DNA of 64,000 bases from Paraburkholderia diazotrophica. GTDB taxonomy: Bacteria; Pseudomonadota; Gammaproteobacteria; Burkholderiales; Burkholderiaceae. Every line of letters begins with the position of its first letter. The first letter of the stretch is position 1. The notes under the pieces were generated by a model, which did not search any database, had not been told where the DNA came from, and was given only the letters and a program-made list of their open reading frames with translations. Both the position numbers and the translations under genes were made by a program. The stretch spans positions 124,001-188,000 of the forward strand of contig NZ_FNYE01000003.1 of assembly GCF_900108945.1 (NCBI RefSeq). The letters are read 5' to 3'. This document shows positions 15,154 to 22,711 of this stretch, in pieces.

Positions 15154-16691
15154 TGGATGTCGACGTAATCGAAGACGCCACGCTCACGCGCGGCGGCGTT
15201 TGCGAGGGCGCTTGCGGCACGGGTGGTGGCCGTTCGAGGCTGTCGCTGCGCGACGCGTTGGAGGCGGTATCGCCCCGCATCAATCCGCGCAAGGCGAGTT
15301 GGCAGAGCATCGTGATTCACGGCAGCGTGACCGCGCTGTGGCTGCTGCTGTTCGCGCGAGCCTTCTTTCTGCATGGCGCGCTCGCGTGGTCGACGGGCAT
15401 TGCGTATGTCGTCTACGACACGCTGCTGCTTGCGTTCGTTACCGTGAAAACCTGGCCGCTGATCCGCCATTCGTTGCCCGCGCATCGTTGCGCCGACGCC
15501 GCGCATCTGCCGACGATGGGCGTGATCGTCGCCGCGCACAACGAGGCGGCCGTGCTGCCCGTGACGCTCGCCGCGCTGCTGAGGCAAACGCATGGCCTGT
15601 CGCAGATCGTGATCGCCGACGATGGCTCCACGGACGGCACACGCGATCTGCTTACCGGCCGCTTCCGTCTGACGGAGCCGGCGCTCGGCGAACTGAGTGC
15701 GCCGAGCAGCCGCTATCCGAATCTGTACTGGCTGCGCGTGCCGCACGGCGGCAAGGCGTTCGCGCTCAACGCGGCCATCGACGTGATGACGACCGACACC
15801 GTGATGACCGTCGACGCCGACACCTTGCTCGCCGACGACGCCGCGCTCGCGATGCGCGCGGCGTTCGCGCAGGCGCCGAAGCTGGTCGCGGCGACGGGCA
15901 TTCTCGTGCCCGTGTGCAACCGCACGGCGAGCGGGCGCGTGTTCCAGTGGTTTCAGACCTACGAGTACATGCGCAACTTCATCGCCCGCTTTGCATGGAT
16001 GCGCGCCGACAGCCTGTTGCTGGTGTCGGGCGCGTTTGCGTCGTTCCGGCGCGATGCGCTTGTCGCTGTCGGCGGCTTCGATGCGCAATGTCTCGTCGAA
16101 GACTACGAGCTGATCCATCGGCTGCGCCGCTATTCCGTTGATCGCGGTCTGGGATGGGACGTGCGCGTGGTCGGCGATGCGCACGCGCAGACGGAAGCGC
16201 CCGCGACGCTCGGCGCTTTCCTGCGCCAGCGCCGCCGCTGGTTCGCGGGCTTCCTGCAAACGCAATACTGGAACCGCGACATGACGGGCGATGCGCGTTA
16301 CGGCACGCTCGGCCGCCTGATGCTCCCCATCAAGGCATTCGACACGATGCAGCCCGTCTACGGACTGACTGCGTTCGCGCTGTTGCTCGGTTTCATCGCT
16401 GGCGGACATGGCCTGATCGTCGTGTCGATCTTCAGCGTGATCGGCCTCAAGACGGCCATCGATCTCGCGTTCTACGTGTGGTGCATCCACCTGTACGGGC
16501 GCTGGACGGGGCAGACGAGCGGTTCTAGTCTGCGGATGGCGGTGGCCGCCGCCATCGCCGAGCCGTTCACGTTCCAGTTGCTGCGGCACACGGGCGCGGT
16601 GCTCGGCTGGCTGCATTTTCTGCGCGGCGGCCGGTCGTGGGGCAAACAGCATCGCTCGGGTCTTGTCGGCGCGACGGGGCGCAAGCATTGA
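15153..16691 (+). CDS. Processive family-2 glycosyltransferase, membrane-bound
   Basis: Polysaccharide synthase-type protein of 512 residues. Two N-terminal membrane segments (about residues 55-100) precede a GT2 catalytic domain with VIADDGSTDGT (residues 153-163), the metal-binding DAD (221-223), the ED of LVEDYELIHRLRR and QRRRW near residue 358; further membrane segments follow. This D, DxD, D, QxxRW set is that of hyaluronan, PNAG or cellulose synthase relatives, which polymerise and export sugars. The sugar is unknown. No partner genes for polymer export are adjacent, only the overlapping cytochrome b561 gene upstream. Confidence 0.88.
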   Translation: MDVDVIEDATLTRGGVCEGACGTGGGRSRLSLRDALEAVSPRINPRKASWQSIVIHGSVTALWLLLFARAFFLHGALAWSTGIAYVVYDTLLLAFVTVKTWPLIRHSLPAHRCADAAHLPTMGVIVAAHNEAAVLPVTLAALLRQTHGLSQIVIADDGSTDGTRDLLTGRFRLTEPALGELSAPSSRYPNLYWLRVPHGGKAFALNAAIDVMTTDTVMTVDADTLLADDAALAMRAAFAQAPKLVAATGILVPVCNRTASGRVFQWFQTYEYMRNFIARFAWMRADSLLLVSGAFASFRRDALVAVGGFDAQCLVEDYELIHRLRRYSVDRGLGWDVRVVGDAHAQTEAPATLGAFLRQRRRWFAGFLQTQYWNRDMTGDARYGTLGRLMLPIKAFDTMQPVYGLTAFALLLGFIAGGHGLIVVSIFSVIGLKTAIDLAFYVWCIHLYGRWTGQTSGSSLRMAVAAAIAEPFTFQLLRHTGAVLGWLHFLRGGRSWGKQHRSGLVGATGRKH

Positions 16692-16802
16692 ACGGCTGTT
16701 GCGCGCGCCTGTCGAACTGTAATGCGTTGAAGCGATCCTGTAATGCATCGAGGCGCTTCGGAGCGTTGCACCTGCAACGACCTCGAACGACCTCGAGGGC
16801 GC

Positions 16803-16823
16803 CACCGCGGCATCGCCGCGGTG
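16803..16823 (+). terminator. Strong hairpin after the glycosyltransferase gene
   Basis: Perfect 9-base arms CACCGCGGC and GCCGCGGTG with an ATC loop lie in the 308-bp gap before the Rieske gene. A T-run is absent, so termination is plausible but not certain. Nothing else is evident in this gap except a 10-bp direct repeat AACGACCTCG just before the hairpin. Confidence 0.4.
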
Positions 16824-16999
16824 CAGTCGTTCGCGCCTGCTGCGCACGTCGACGCGCGGTCGATCGCGCCTGCCTGCCGTAAGCCCTCATCAATTTCAGC
16901 GGCGACTTCTAGTAGACTGAAAGGCGACATCGGTTTTCCAACAATCAAACCGGCCTGGTCCCGGCGACCAGTCGACCGTTGTGCCAGGAGGCTTCATAC

Positions 17000-18124
17000 A
17001 TGCATGTCGTCGCTCCGTTGGACAGCAATACCGTCGATAACACTAAACCCGCCGTGCGCGATCTTCGCCGCGTCGATATCCACCCCGATCACTGGTATCC
17101 GCTTGCATGGTCGCGCGAAGTGAAGCGCGGCAAGGCGCATGGCGTCCGCTTTGCCGGCGATCCGATCGTGCTGGTGCGCACGGAGTCGGGCAACGTGTTC
17201 GCGCTCGAGGACCGCTGCGCGCATCGACAGGTGCCGTTGCATGGCGGAGTGGTCGACGGCGAGGCGATCCGCTGCTGTTACCACGGCTGGACGTATGACT
17301 GCACGGGCAAATGCATCGACGTGCCGTACCTGGGCCGCGAACGCCTGCCGAACGGCGTGCGCGCGTATCCGTGCCGCGAATCGGAAGGACTGGTTTTCGT
17401 GTTTACCGGCGATGCGCAACTCGCCGAAACGGTGCCGCTACCGCCGCTCGGCTCAGTCGACGACAAGGCCTACAAGACGCGTCGCTTCGGGCGCGAAGTC
17501 GCGTGCCATTACTCGTTCATGCACGAAAACCTGATGGACATGAACCATCAGTTCTTGCATCGCAAGCAGATGGGCAAGATGCGCGCGCGGTCGCTTGGCC
17601 GGCGGCGCGGCGAGAACTGGGTCGAGGTCGATTACACGTTTTCTCGTGAAGCGGGCCAGCAGCCGATCGGCGAGGCGCTCGTGTTCGGGCAGAGCCGTCC
17701 GGATTCGAACATCGAGCGCAACGACGTGATGACCGTCCGCACGCAGTATCCGTATCAGACGCTGCAGATTCGCACGTCCGAAGGCTCGCTCGTGATGGAC
17801 CTGTGGATCTGCTACGTGCCGCTCGACCGCGAGCAGCGGACCAATCGCACGTTCGGGCTGCTGTCCATCAAGCGGCCGAAGATCGGCGTGCTGCTCGACA
17901 TCGCATGGCCGCTGCTGGTGTGGTTCACCGAGCGCATCTTCGCGGAAGACCGCTGGATCGTCGAACGCGAGCAGGAGGCACACGATGCACAAGGCGCCGA
18001 CTGGAACCACGAAGTCTTTCCTGTGATCAACGAGCTGCGCGATCTGCTGCGGCAGTGCGGCGCGCCCGCGACGCGGCGGGTGATTCCCATCGAGCCGTCG
18101 GCGGAGTCGGTTGCTGCCGTCTGA
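17000..18124 (+). CDS. Rieske non-heme iron oxygenase, alpha subunit-like
   Basis: Oxygenase of 374 residues. The Rieske [2Fe-2S] ligands are Cys73, His75, Cys92 and His95 (DRCAHRQVPLHGG and RCCYHGWTYD). The C-terminal catalytic domain shows the iron site ENLMDMNHQFLHRK, with Asp and two His. Such enzymes hydroxylate or demethylate aromatic or other ring substrates with electrons from a separate reductase; none is adjacent, so the substrate is unknown. An ideal AGGAGG at 16986-16991 selects ATG 17000 over an in-frame TTG upstream. Confidence 0.88.
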   Translation: MHVVAPLDSNTVDNTKPAVRDLRRVDIHPDHWYPLAWSREVKRGKAHGVRFAGDPIVLVRTESGNVFALEDRCAHRQVPLHGGVVDGEAIRCCYHGWTYDCTGKCIDVPYLGRERLPNGVRAYPCRESEGLVFVFTGDAQLAETVPLPPLGSVDDKAYKTRRFGREVACHYSFMHENLMDMNHQFLHRKQMGKMRARSLGRRRGENWVEVDYTFSREAGQQPIGEALVFGQSRPDSNIERNDVMTVRTQYPYQTLQIRTSEGSLVMDLWICYVPLDREQRTNRTFGLLSIKRPKIGVLLDIAWPLLVWFTERIFAEDRWIVEREQEAHDAQGADWNHEVFPVINELRDLLRQCGAPATRRVIPIEPSAESVAAV

Positions 18125-18314
18125 TCTTTGCGGGCTATTTCCGTCTATTGATCCGACGTTAGGCGTTCCAACGTTCGGCACCTCGCATTCGCCGCGCTTT
18201 TCCGCGCGCGCGTGATGGTGCTTGCGCGTTCGCTGCTTCGGACAATGCGTTATGCTTGATTTCATCCGCGGGACGTTCGGCGGATGCGGCGTATTGTTCG
18301 AAGGAGGCTGTCTC

Positions 18315-18779
18315 ATGTCCGAGGATGGCGACCTGGCTCCGCCGATCGCGGATCTGGAAATCGTATCGACGCGCGTGTTTGATTTTCCGCGCGATCTCAT
18401 ATTCAGGGCCTGGACGGACCCGGCGCATCTCGCGCACTGGTGGGGACCGAAGGGCTTCACCAACTCATTCCACGAATTCGATCTGCGTGCGGGCGGCAAC
18501 TGGCGCTTTGTGATGCACGGACCGGATGGCGTCGACTATAAGAATCACAGCGTGTTCGTCGAGATTGCCGCGCCCGAGCGGATCGTGTTCGATCACGTGT
18601 CGGGGCCATATTTTCGCGTCGCCGCAACCTTCGATGCAGTGAGCGACGAGCAGACGCGCGTCACGTTTCGCATGCTCTTCGAAACGCCCGCTGTCTGCGC
18701 TCAGGTGAAGACGTTTGCCGTCAAGGCGAATGAAGAGAACTTCGACAGGTTGCAGAAGGAATTGAAGCGGATGGCTTGA
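18315..18779 (+). CDS. SRPBCC (AHSA1-like) domain protein
   Basis: START-like protein of 154 residues. Typical family segments are STRVFDFPRDLIFRAWTDPA, HWWGPKGFTNSFHEFDLRAGG and VTFRMLFETPAVCAQVKTF. It probably binds a hydrophobic ligand; a few relatives act as polyketide-type cyclases, but nothing here specifies that. An AGGAGG at 18303-18308 picks ATG 18315. It stands alone, with no ArsR partner, and is convergent with the porin gene across a strong terminator. Confidence 0.85.
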   Translation: MSEDGDLAPPIADLEIVSTRVFDFPRDLIFRAWTDPAHLAHWWGPKGFTNSFHEFDLRAGGNWRFVMHGPDGVDYKNHSVFVEIAAPERIVFDHVSGPYFRVAATFDAVSDEQTRVTFRMLFETPAVCAQVKTFAVKANEENFDRLQKELKRMA

Positions 18780-18877
18780 CGCTTCGCGCTTCTGGTTTTT
18801 GTCGGCTTAAGTCTCTGTTCTTTCTGTGAGTTTCAGCGCGTTCAGCGCGTTTTAAAACACCCATAGGCCCAATAGGC

Positions 18878-18911
18878 AACGCCCCCACGCTCCGAAGAAC
18901 GTGGGGGCGTT
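18878..18911. terminator. Strong, probably bidirectional terminator hairpin
   Basis: Perfect 12-base arms AACGCCCCCACG and CGTGGGGGCGTT with a 10-nt loop sit between the convergent SRPBCC and porin genes. It can stop transcription from both sides; the nearby TTTTAAAA on the left side supports the porin direction. Confidence 0.75.
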
Positions 18912-18983
18912 GTGGTCGCCTCGCGGCCCGAGCGCTTACGGCAGGTCGATCGTACGCATCAACCTGCCGCGCTTCGTGTGCGA

Positions 18984-20132
18984 TTAGAAGCGGTGACGCA
19001 TGCCAACCGATGCGACAGCCTGGCGGCGCGAGGAGGAGACGCCCGTTGCGCTGCCGTTATCGATGACGGCCGGGATCAGATCGCCGTGTGCCGTGCTCGT
19101 CAGCTGGTACACACCCTGTGCATAGATGTCGGTACGCTTCGACAGAGCGTAGTCGCCTTGCAGGCCGATCTGGTTGGCGTGGAAGTGGAATTCGTCGACG
19201 GCACCATTGGTGTACGTGTACGAAGCGCCCAGGCCAAGCGCCGGGGTCAAGTTGTACTTCGCGTTGATCTCGTAGTTGTTCGTGTGGATCGACGCGCTGC
19301 TCCCCGTGAAGTTGTCAAAGCGGGCTTGCGTCCACAGCAGACCGACAACAGCCGGACCGAATGCATAGCTGGCACCGGCGCCGAACGAACGCTGACGGAA
19401 CGTCACGTCCGCCAGATCAAGCTGGCCAACGCTGGACAGATCGACGAGATCCGATGCGCCTTTGTCGTTGATGTTCGGGCTGTTGCGCTGCTGGTAGCCG
19501 GCGCCGATGCGCAGACCTGCGTTCTCGTAGCCCGCGCCGAAGCTGTATTCACGGTTTGCGGCGAACCGGGAACTGTTCGAGAAGCCGTACGTGCCGCCGA
19601 ACGAGAAGCCAGCGTAGTTGGCGCTCGTGAACTTGATCGAGTTGTTGGTCGCAACGCCACTGTTGTCGTCCAGCATGTCCAGGTTGCCGAAGTGCGCAAA
19701 GTTCGAGCCGCCCCAGCTGCCCGTAGCGGCCAGCGGTGCGACGAAGTCATGCATCTCGTCGTACTGACGGCCCAGCGTAACGGTGCCGGCCTGGCTCGAC
19801 AGACCGACGAATGCCTGGCGCGAGAACATCTTGCCTGCCTGCGCCTGCGAACCGTTGTTCAGGTTGAAGCCCTGCTCCAACGTGAAGATCGTCTTCAGGC
19901 CGCCGCCCAGGTCTTCGACGCCGCGCAGGCCGAAGCGGTTTTCATCGACGGAGCCGCTGCCGAGTGCCCATTGTGCGTTACCCACGACGTCGCCGGCGCT
20001 GTTCAGGTGAGCGACATTGCTCGTATACGTCAAACCCGCGTCCAGCGTGCCATACAGCGTGACGCTGCTTTGTGCGTGTGCGACCGAGGCGAACGATGCA
20101 GCAACTGCCGTCGCGATCAGAATCTTCTTCAT
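18984..20132 (-). CDS. Gram-negative porin, OmpC-like
   Basis: Outer-membrane trimeric beta-barrel porin of 382 residues. The signal peptide MKKILIATAVAASFASVAHA precedes a mature start QSSVTLYGTLDAGLTYTSN, the standard opening of Burkholderia porins; NRFGLRGVEDLGGGLKTIFTLEQGF follows, and the protein ends in the C-terminal aromatic VGMRHRF that is recognised by the Bam machinery. Alternating strands and loop L3 residues fit a general diffusion pore. The start is at 20132; an upstream in-frame codon at 20159 would precede the signal peptide and is rejected. A long AT-rich upstream region may hold its control sites. Confidence 0.95.
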   Translation of the reverse strand: MKKILIATAVAASFASVAHAQSSVTLYGTLDAGLTYTSNVAHLNSAGDVVGNAQWALGSGSVDENRFGLRGVEDLGGGLKTIFTLEQGFNLNNGSQAQAGKMFSRQAFVGLSSQAGTVTLGRQYDEMHDFVAPLAATGSWGGSNFAHFGNLDMLDDNSGVATNNSIKFTSANYAGFSFGGTYGFSNSSRFAANREYSFGAGYENAGLRIGAGYQQRNSPNINDKGASDLVDLSSVGQLDLADVTFRQRSFGAGASYAFGPAVVGLLWTQARFDNFTGSSASIHTNNYEINAKYNLTPALGLGASYTYTNGAVDEFHFHANQIGLQGDYALSKRTDIYAQGVYQLTSTAHGDLIPAVIDNGSATGVSSSRRQAVASVGMRHRF

Positions 20133-20659
20133 GTGTGCTTCCTTCAGTTCAAGGGGCAATACGAGGCTTGAATAGAAACGGACAAGCTATGCGTGCCACG
20201 TCCCGTGCGAAGCAAGACCACTGCACTTGCCCTGTTTGGGGAAGCGCAAGTATAGAAAGGGCCCCTAACTATCTACTTATGTCGCAATCGGAAATGGTGT
20301 ATTTCTGAATTGGAAATAAAAGGCGACTACCGATACAGTCGATTGATTTGATTTAATTTTATATTCGCAAATGCGATGTCGTTTTTATTGAGATTAATTC
20401 TAGATGTTGTAATGCGACAACGAAAATCGAATGACGTTTTATTTCGGGATAAACAGGATCAGGCAACGCAAACAATGTTTTGCAATTTACTCATGTTCCG
20501 TTGGCTGAACTACCAAGAGGCGTATGGATACGGGCTTTGTCGCGTCAATGGATAATTCGCTCAAAATATGACATCAAGCAAAATAACGAATGAACTTTTG
20601 GTGAGTTAGTGGATCGTCAATTAAATAATTTAATCTCGAAATAAAACGGAGGAAGCGAA

Positions 20660-20704
20660 ATGGTTATCGAAATTCAAGTGGCATCCGACAGAAAAAATAG
20701 ATAA
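20660..20704 (+). CDS. Possible 14-residue leader or micro-protein ORF
   Basis: ATG 20660 opens MVIEIQVASDRKNR and stops at TAA 20702-20704. A near-ideal ribosome site GGAGG (20649-20653) lies 6 bp upstream. The unit is followed 66 bp later by an intrinsic terminator, so a short transcript of perhaps 200-250 nt is likely: a micro-protein mRNA or a small RNA with a chance ORF. No similarity recognised. Confidence 0.4.
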   Translation: MVIEIQVASDRKNR

Positions 20705-20770
20705 ACAAGAAGAACAAAGATTTGCAAATACGCGATTTAAATCGGCAACGACAAGATTCAACAAACATTA

Positions 20771-20803
20771 AAGGCGGCATTCTCGAAGAATGACCGCCTT
20801 TTT
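20771..20803 (+). terminator. Intrinsic terminator in AT-rich island
   Basis: AAGGCGG pairs with CCGCCTT, extended by CATTCT with AGAATG around a single bulged A, with a CGA loop, followed by TTTTT. This is a textbook rightward terminator that no annotated gene of ordinary size explains. It can also serve the leftward glycine-zipper gene less well. Confidence 0.8.
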
Positions 20804-20831
20804 CACGAATTTAAATGTTTTCAAAACGATG

Positions 20832-21026
20832 TCACTTGCCGAGTTCATGGCCGATGATCCCACCTGCGACCGCACCGCCGACAGTGCCCGCTGTGCTGTG
20901 CGTCGTCTCATGGCCCACATATCCGCCCGCTGCCGCGCCGCCGAGGGTGCACCCCGCCGCGAGCGGCAAGCATGCCGCCGCCGCGGCGGCCGCGACGCGC
21001 AGCAGGGCCGTATAGCGCTTCAACAT
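20832..21026 (-). CDS. Small glycine-zipper lipoprotein
   Basis: Protein of 64 residues. A hydrophobic N-terminal signal leads to the lipobox Leu-Ala-Ala-Gly-Cys (LPLAAGCTLGG), so a lipid-anchored mature form of about 40 residues is expected. The mature part is a glycine zipper (GGAAAGGYVGHETTHSTAG and GGAVAGGIIGHELG), as in the Rick_17kDa/2TM families of outer-membrane lipoproteins. The start at 21026 is chosen since AGGGG lies 7 bp before it; an ATG 15 bp upstream is the alternative. Confidence 0.72.
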   Translation of the reverse strand: MLKRYTALLRVAAAAAAACLPLAAGCTLGGAAAGGYVGHETTHSTAGTVGGAVAGGIIGHELGK

Positions 21027-21258
21027 GTCGTACCCCTGCATGATCCAACATACCTTTGGGGGTGCAAACGCCGTGCCAATTCTGTCAGCGGAATGCCCAT
21101 TCGCGCGCAGCAGACGTTTCCAGGCGCGCCGTCACTTTGCTAGACTGCCTTCGCCAGCAGAACCAGCACTGGCGCCATCGTCCGCCGCGCCAACCCGTCC
21201 CACGAAGTACGGCATCCCTCGAACGCAGCGGTCCCGACAACCGGAAATCGGAGTCCTC

Positions 21259-21615
21259 ATGTCTTACATGCTGCTCATCGTCGAACCTACGGAACAACGT
21301 GAAGAGCGCGGCGAAGTCGCGGGCCGCGCCGTCTACGACCGCATGCTGAAATACCGCGCGGATCTGCAGTCGCGCGGCCAGCTGATCGCCGCCGAATCGC
21401 TGTCCAGCGTCAACAAGGGCGTGCGCCTCGAAAAGCGCGACGGGCAAACGCGCCTGATCGACGGCCCGTTTGCCGAAGCGAAGGAAATGGTCGGCGGCTT
21501 CTTTCTGCTGGACGTCGATACCTATGACGAAGCGCTCACGCTCGCCAAGGACTGCCCGGCCGCCGAGTGGTGCACGATCGAGATCCGCAGGGTCGCGCCG
21601 TGCTACGACTACTAG
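21259..21615 (+). CDS. YciI/DGPF-domain protein
   Basis: Protein of 118 residues with the DGPF signature (RLIDGPFAEAKEMVGGFFLLD) inside a dimeric ferredoxin-like YCII fold; it starts MSYMLLIVEPTEQREER. This family is a constant companion of ECF42 sigma factors, as here, with a second copy, a VOC gene and the sigma gene following on the same strand. Enzymatic role unknown. Its stop codon lies inside the first unit of an 11-bp tandem array. Confidence 0.88.
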   Translation: MSYMLLIVEPTEQREERGEVAGRAVYDRMLKYRADLQSRGQLIAAESLSSVNKGVRLEKRDGQTRLIDGPFAEAKEMVGGFFLLDVDTYDEALTLAKDCPAAEWCTIEIRRVAPCYDY

Positions 21616-21676
21616 CCAAACGCTAGCCAAACGCTAGCCAAACGCGGGCCGAACGCGGGCCGAACGCGAGCCAAAC
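21612..21676. repeat. 11-bp tandem array, six units
   Basis: Three copies of CTAGCCAAACG, two of CGGGCCGAACG and a final CGAGCCAAAC follow head to tail from 21612. The TAG stop of the upstream YciI gene is part of the first unit, so slippage here could change only the intergenic length. It separates the two YciI genes. Confidence 0.9.
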
Positions 21677-21798
21677 AAGCACGGCCCGCCCGCAGCGAGG
21701 GTTTTCCCTGGCGCCAGCAGATGTCGATCGGATCGCGCGCCGCTCGTCGTGGAAGTAAGAAGCCGCCAAGGGCTTCCGTAACTCCAGGAGAGATGGCG

Positions 21799-22212
21799 AT
21801 GCGATTCATGATCATGGTGAAAGCCACCGCGGACAGCGAAGCCGGCAAGATGCCGGAAGAAGAACTGATTGCGTCGATGGCGACGTACCACGAAGAACTG
21901 CAGAAGGCGGGCGTGCTGCTCGATGCGTCTGGCTTGCAGCCCAGTTCGAAGGGCTGGCGCGTACGCTATTCGGGCGGCAAGCGCAGCGTGATCGATGGCC
22001 CGTTCGCCGAAACCAAGGAACTGGTCGCGGGCTACACCGTGATCCAGGTGCGCTCGCGCGAAGAAGCGATGGAATGGGCGCGACGCTTCCCCGCGCCGTT
22101 CGGGGAGCAGGCGGACGGCGAAATCGAAGTGCGTCAGATGTACGACCTCGACGACTTCGAGCCGAGCCAGGCGATGGACCGCTTTCGCAATATCGAAGGC
22201 GCGAATCACTGA
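21799..22212 (+). CDS. YciI/DGPF-domain protein
   Basis: Second DGPF protein of 137 residues, starting MRFMIMVKATADSEAGKMPE and carrying KRSVIDGPFAETKELVAGYT, then RSREEAMEWARRFPAPFGEQ. Same YCII fold as its upstream neighbour but clearly diverged. AGGAG at 21786-21790 fits ATG 21799; an ATG at 21793 is too close to that site. Together with the VOC and sigma genes it forms the usual ECF42 locus. Confidence 0.88.
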   Translation: MRFMIMVKATADSEAGKMPEEELIASMATYHEELQKAGVLLDASGLQPSSKGWRVRYSGGKRSVIDGPFAETKELVAGYTVIQVRSREEAMEWARRFPAPFGEQADGEIEVRQMYDLDDFEPSQAMDRFRNIEGANH

Positions 22213-22283
22213 ACTCGCGCGCAGCCGAAGCGAGCCGCGCCCTGGCTACAACCGTGCATTCAAGACGATACGGACGAGCAATC

Positions 22284-22703
22284 ATGCACAAACAAATCTA
22301 CGTGAATCTGGCCGTGAGCAGCGTCGAGAAGTCGAAGACCTTCTTCTCGCAACTCGGCTTCACCTTCGAACCGAAGTTCACCAACGAGCAGGCGGCCGCC
22401 ATGGTGATCGGCGAAAACATCTACGCGATGCTGCTCGCAAAGGACTTCTTCCAGACCTTCACGAACAAGACGCTGTGCAATCCGAAGGAGAGCACGGAGG
22501 CGCTCATCTGCATTTCGTGCGACAGCCGCGCGCAGGTCGACGAGCTGGTGGTGAAGGCGCGGGCCGCGGGCGGCGCGGTGCCGCGCGCGCCGCAGGATCA
22601 TGGCTTCATGTACGGACACGGCTTCGAGGACATCGACGGCCACATCTGGGAGCTGGTGTACATGGACCCGAACGCCGTCATGCCGTCGGCCGACGCTTCC
22701 TGA
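22284..22703 (+). CDS. VOC family (glyoxalase-like) protein
   Basis: Protein of 139 residues beginning MHKQIYVNLAVSSVEKSKTF and ending HGFEDIDGHIWELVYMDPNA, the usual vicinal-oxygen-chelate/glyoxalase-bleomycin resistance layout. It has the C-terminal Glu metal ligand of the fold (IWELVY), but the first-strand His is replaced (VNLAV), so the metal site may be degenerate. It sits in the ECF42 locus 8 bp before the sigma gene and is probably co-transcribed. Confidence 0.85.
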   Translation: MHKQIYVNLAVSSVEKSKTFFSQLGFTFEPKFTNEQAAAMVIGENIYAMLLAKDFFQTFTNKTLCNPKESTEALICISCDSRAQVDELVVKARAAGGAVPRAPQDHGFMYGHGFEDIDGHIWELVYMDPNAVMPSADAS

Positions 22704-22711
22704 GGCCGGCC

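Larger units (their letters stand above)
20160..20831. other. AT-rich intergenic island
   Basis: This 670-bp stretch between the porin and glycine-zipper genes is strikingly richer in A and T than its surroundings, especially from about 20260 to 20770. It contains no ORF over 30 codons. It holds the porin promoter region, a 14-codon ORF with good ribosome site (20660) and an intrinsic terminator (20771). Low GC suggests either a curved, H-NS/BpH3-like-bound regulatory region or acquired DNA. Confidence 0.7.

Noticed and set aside
15057..16847. Leftward frame of about 600 codons opposite the cytochrome and glycosyltransferase genes
   Set aside because: Arg/His/Gln-rich composition without any domain; the sense strand carries complete GT2 motifs.
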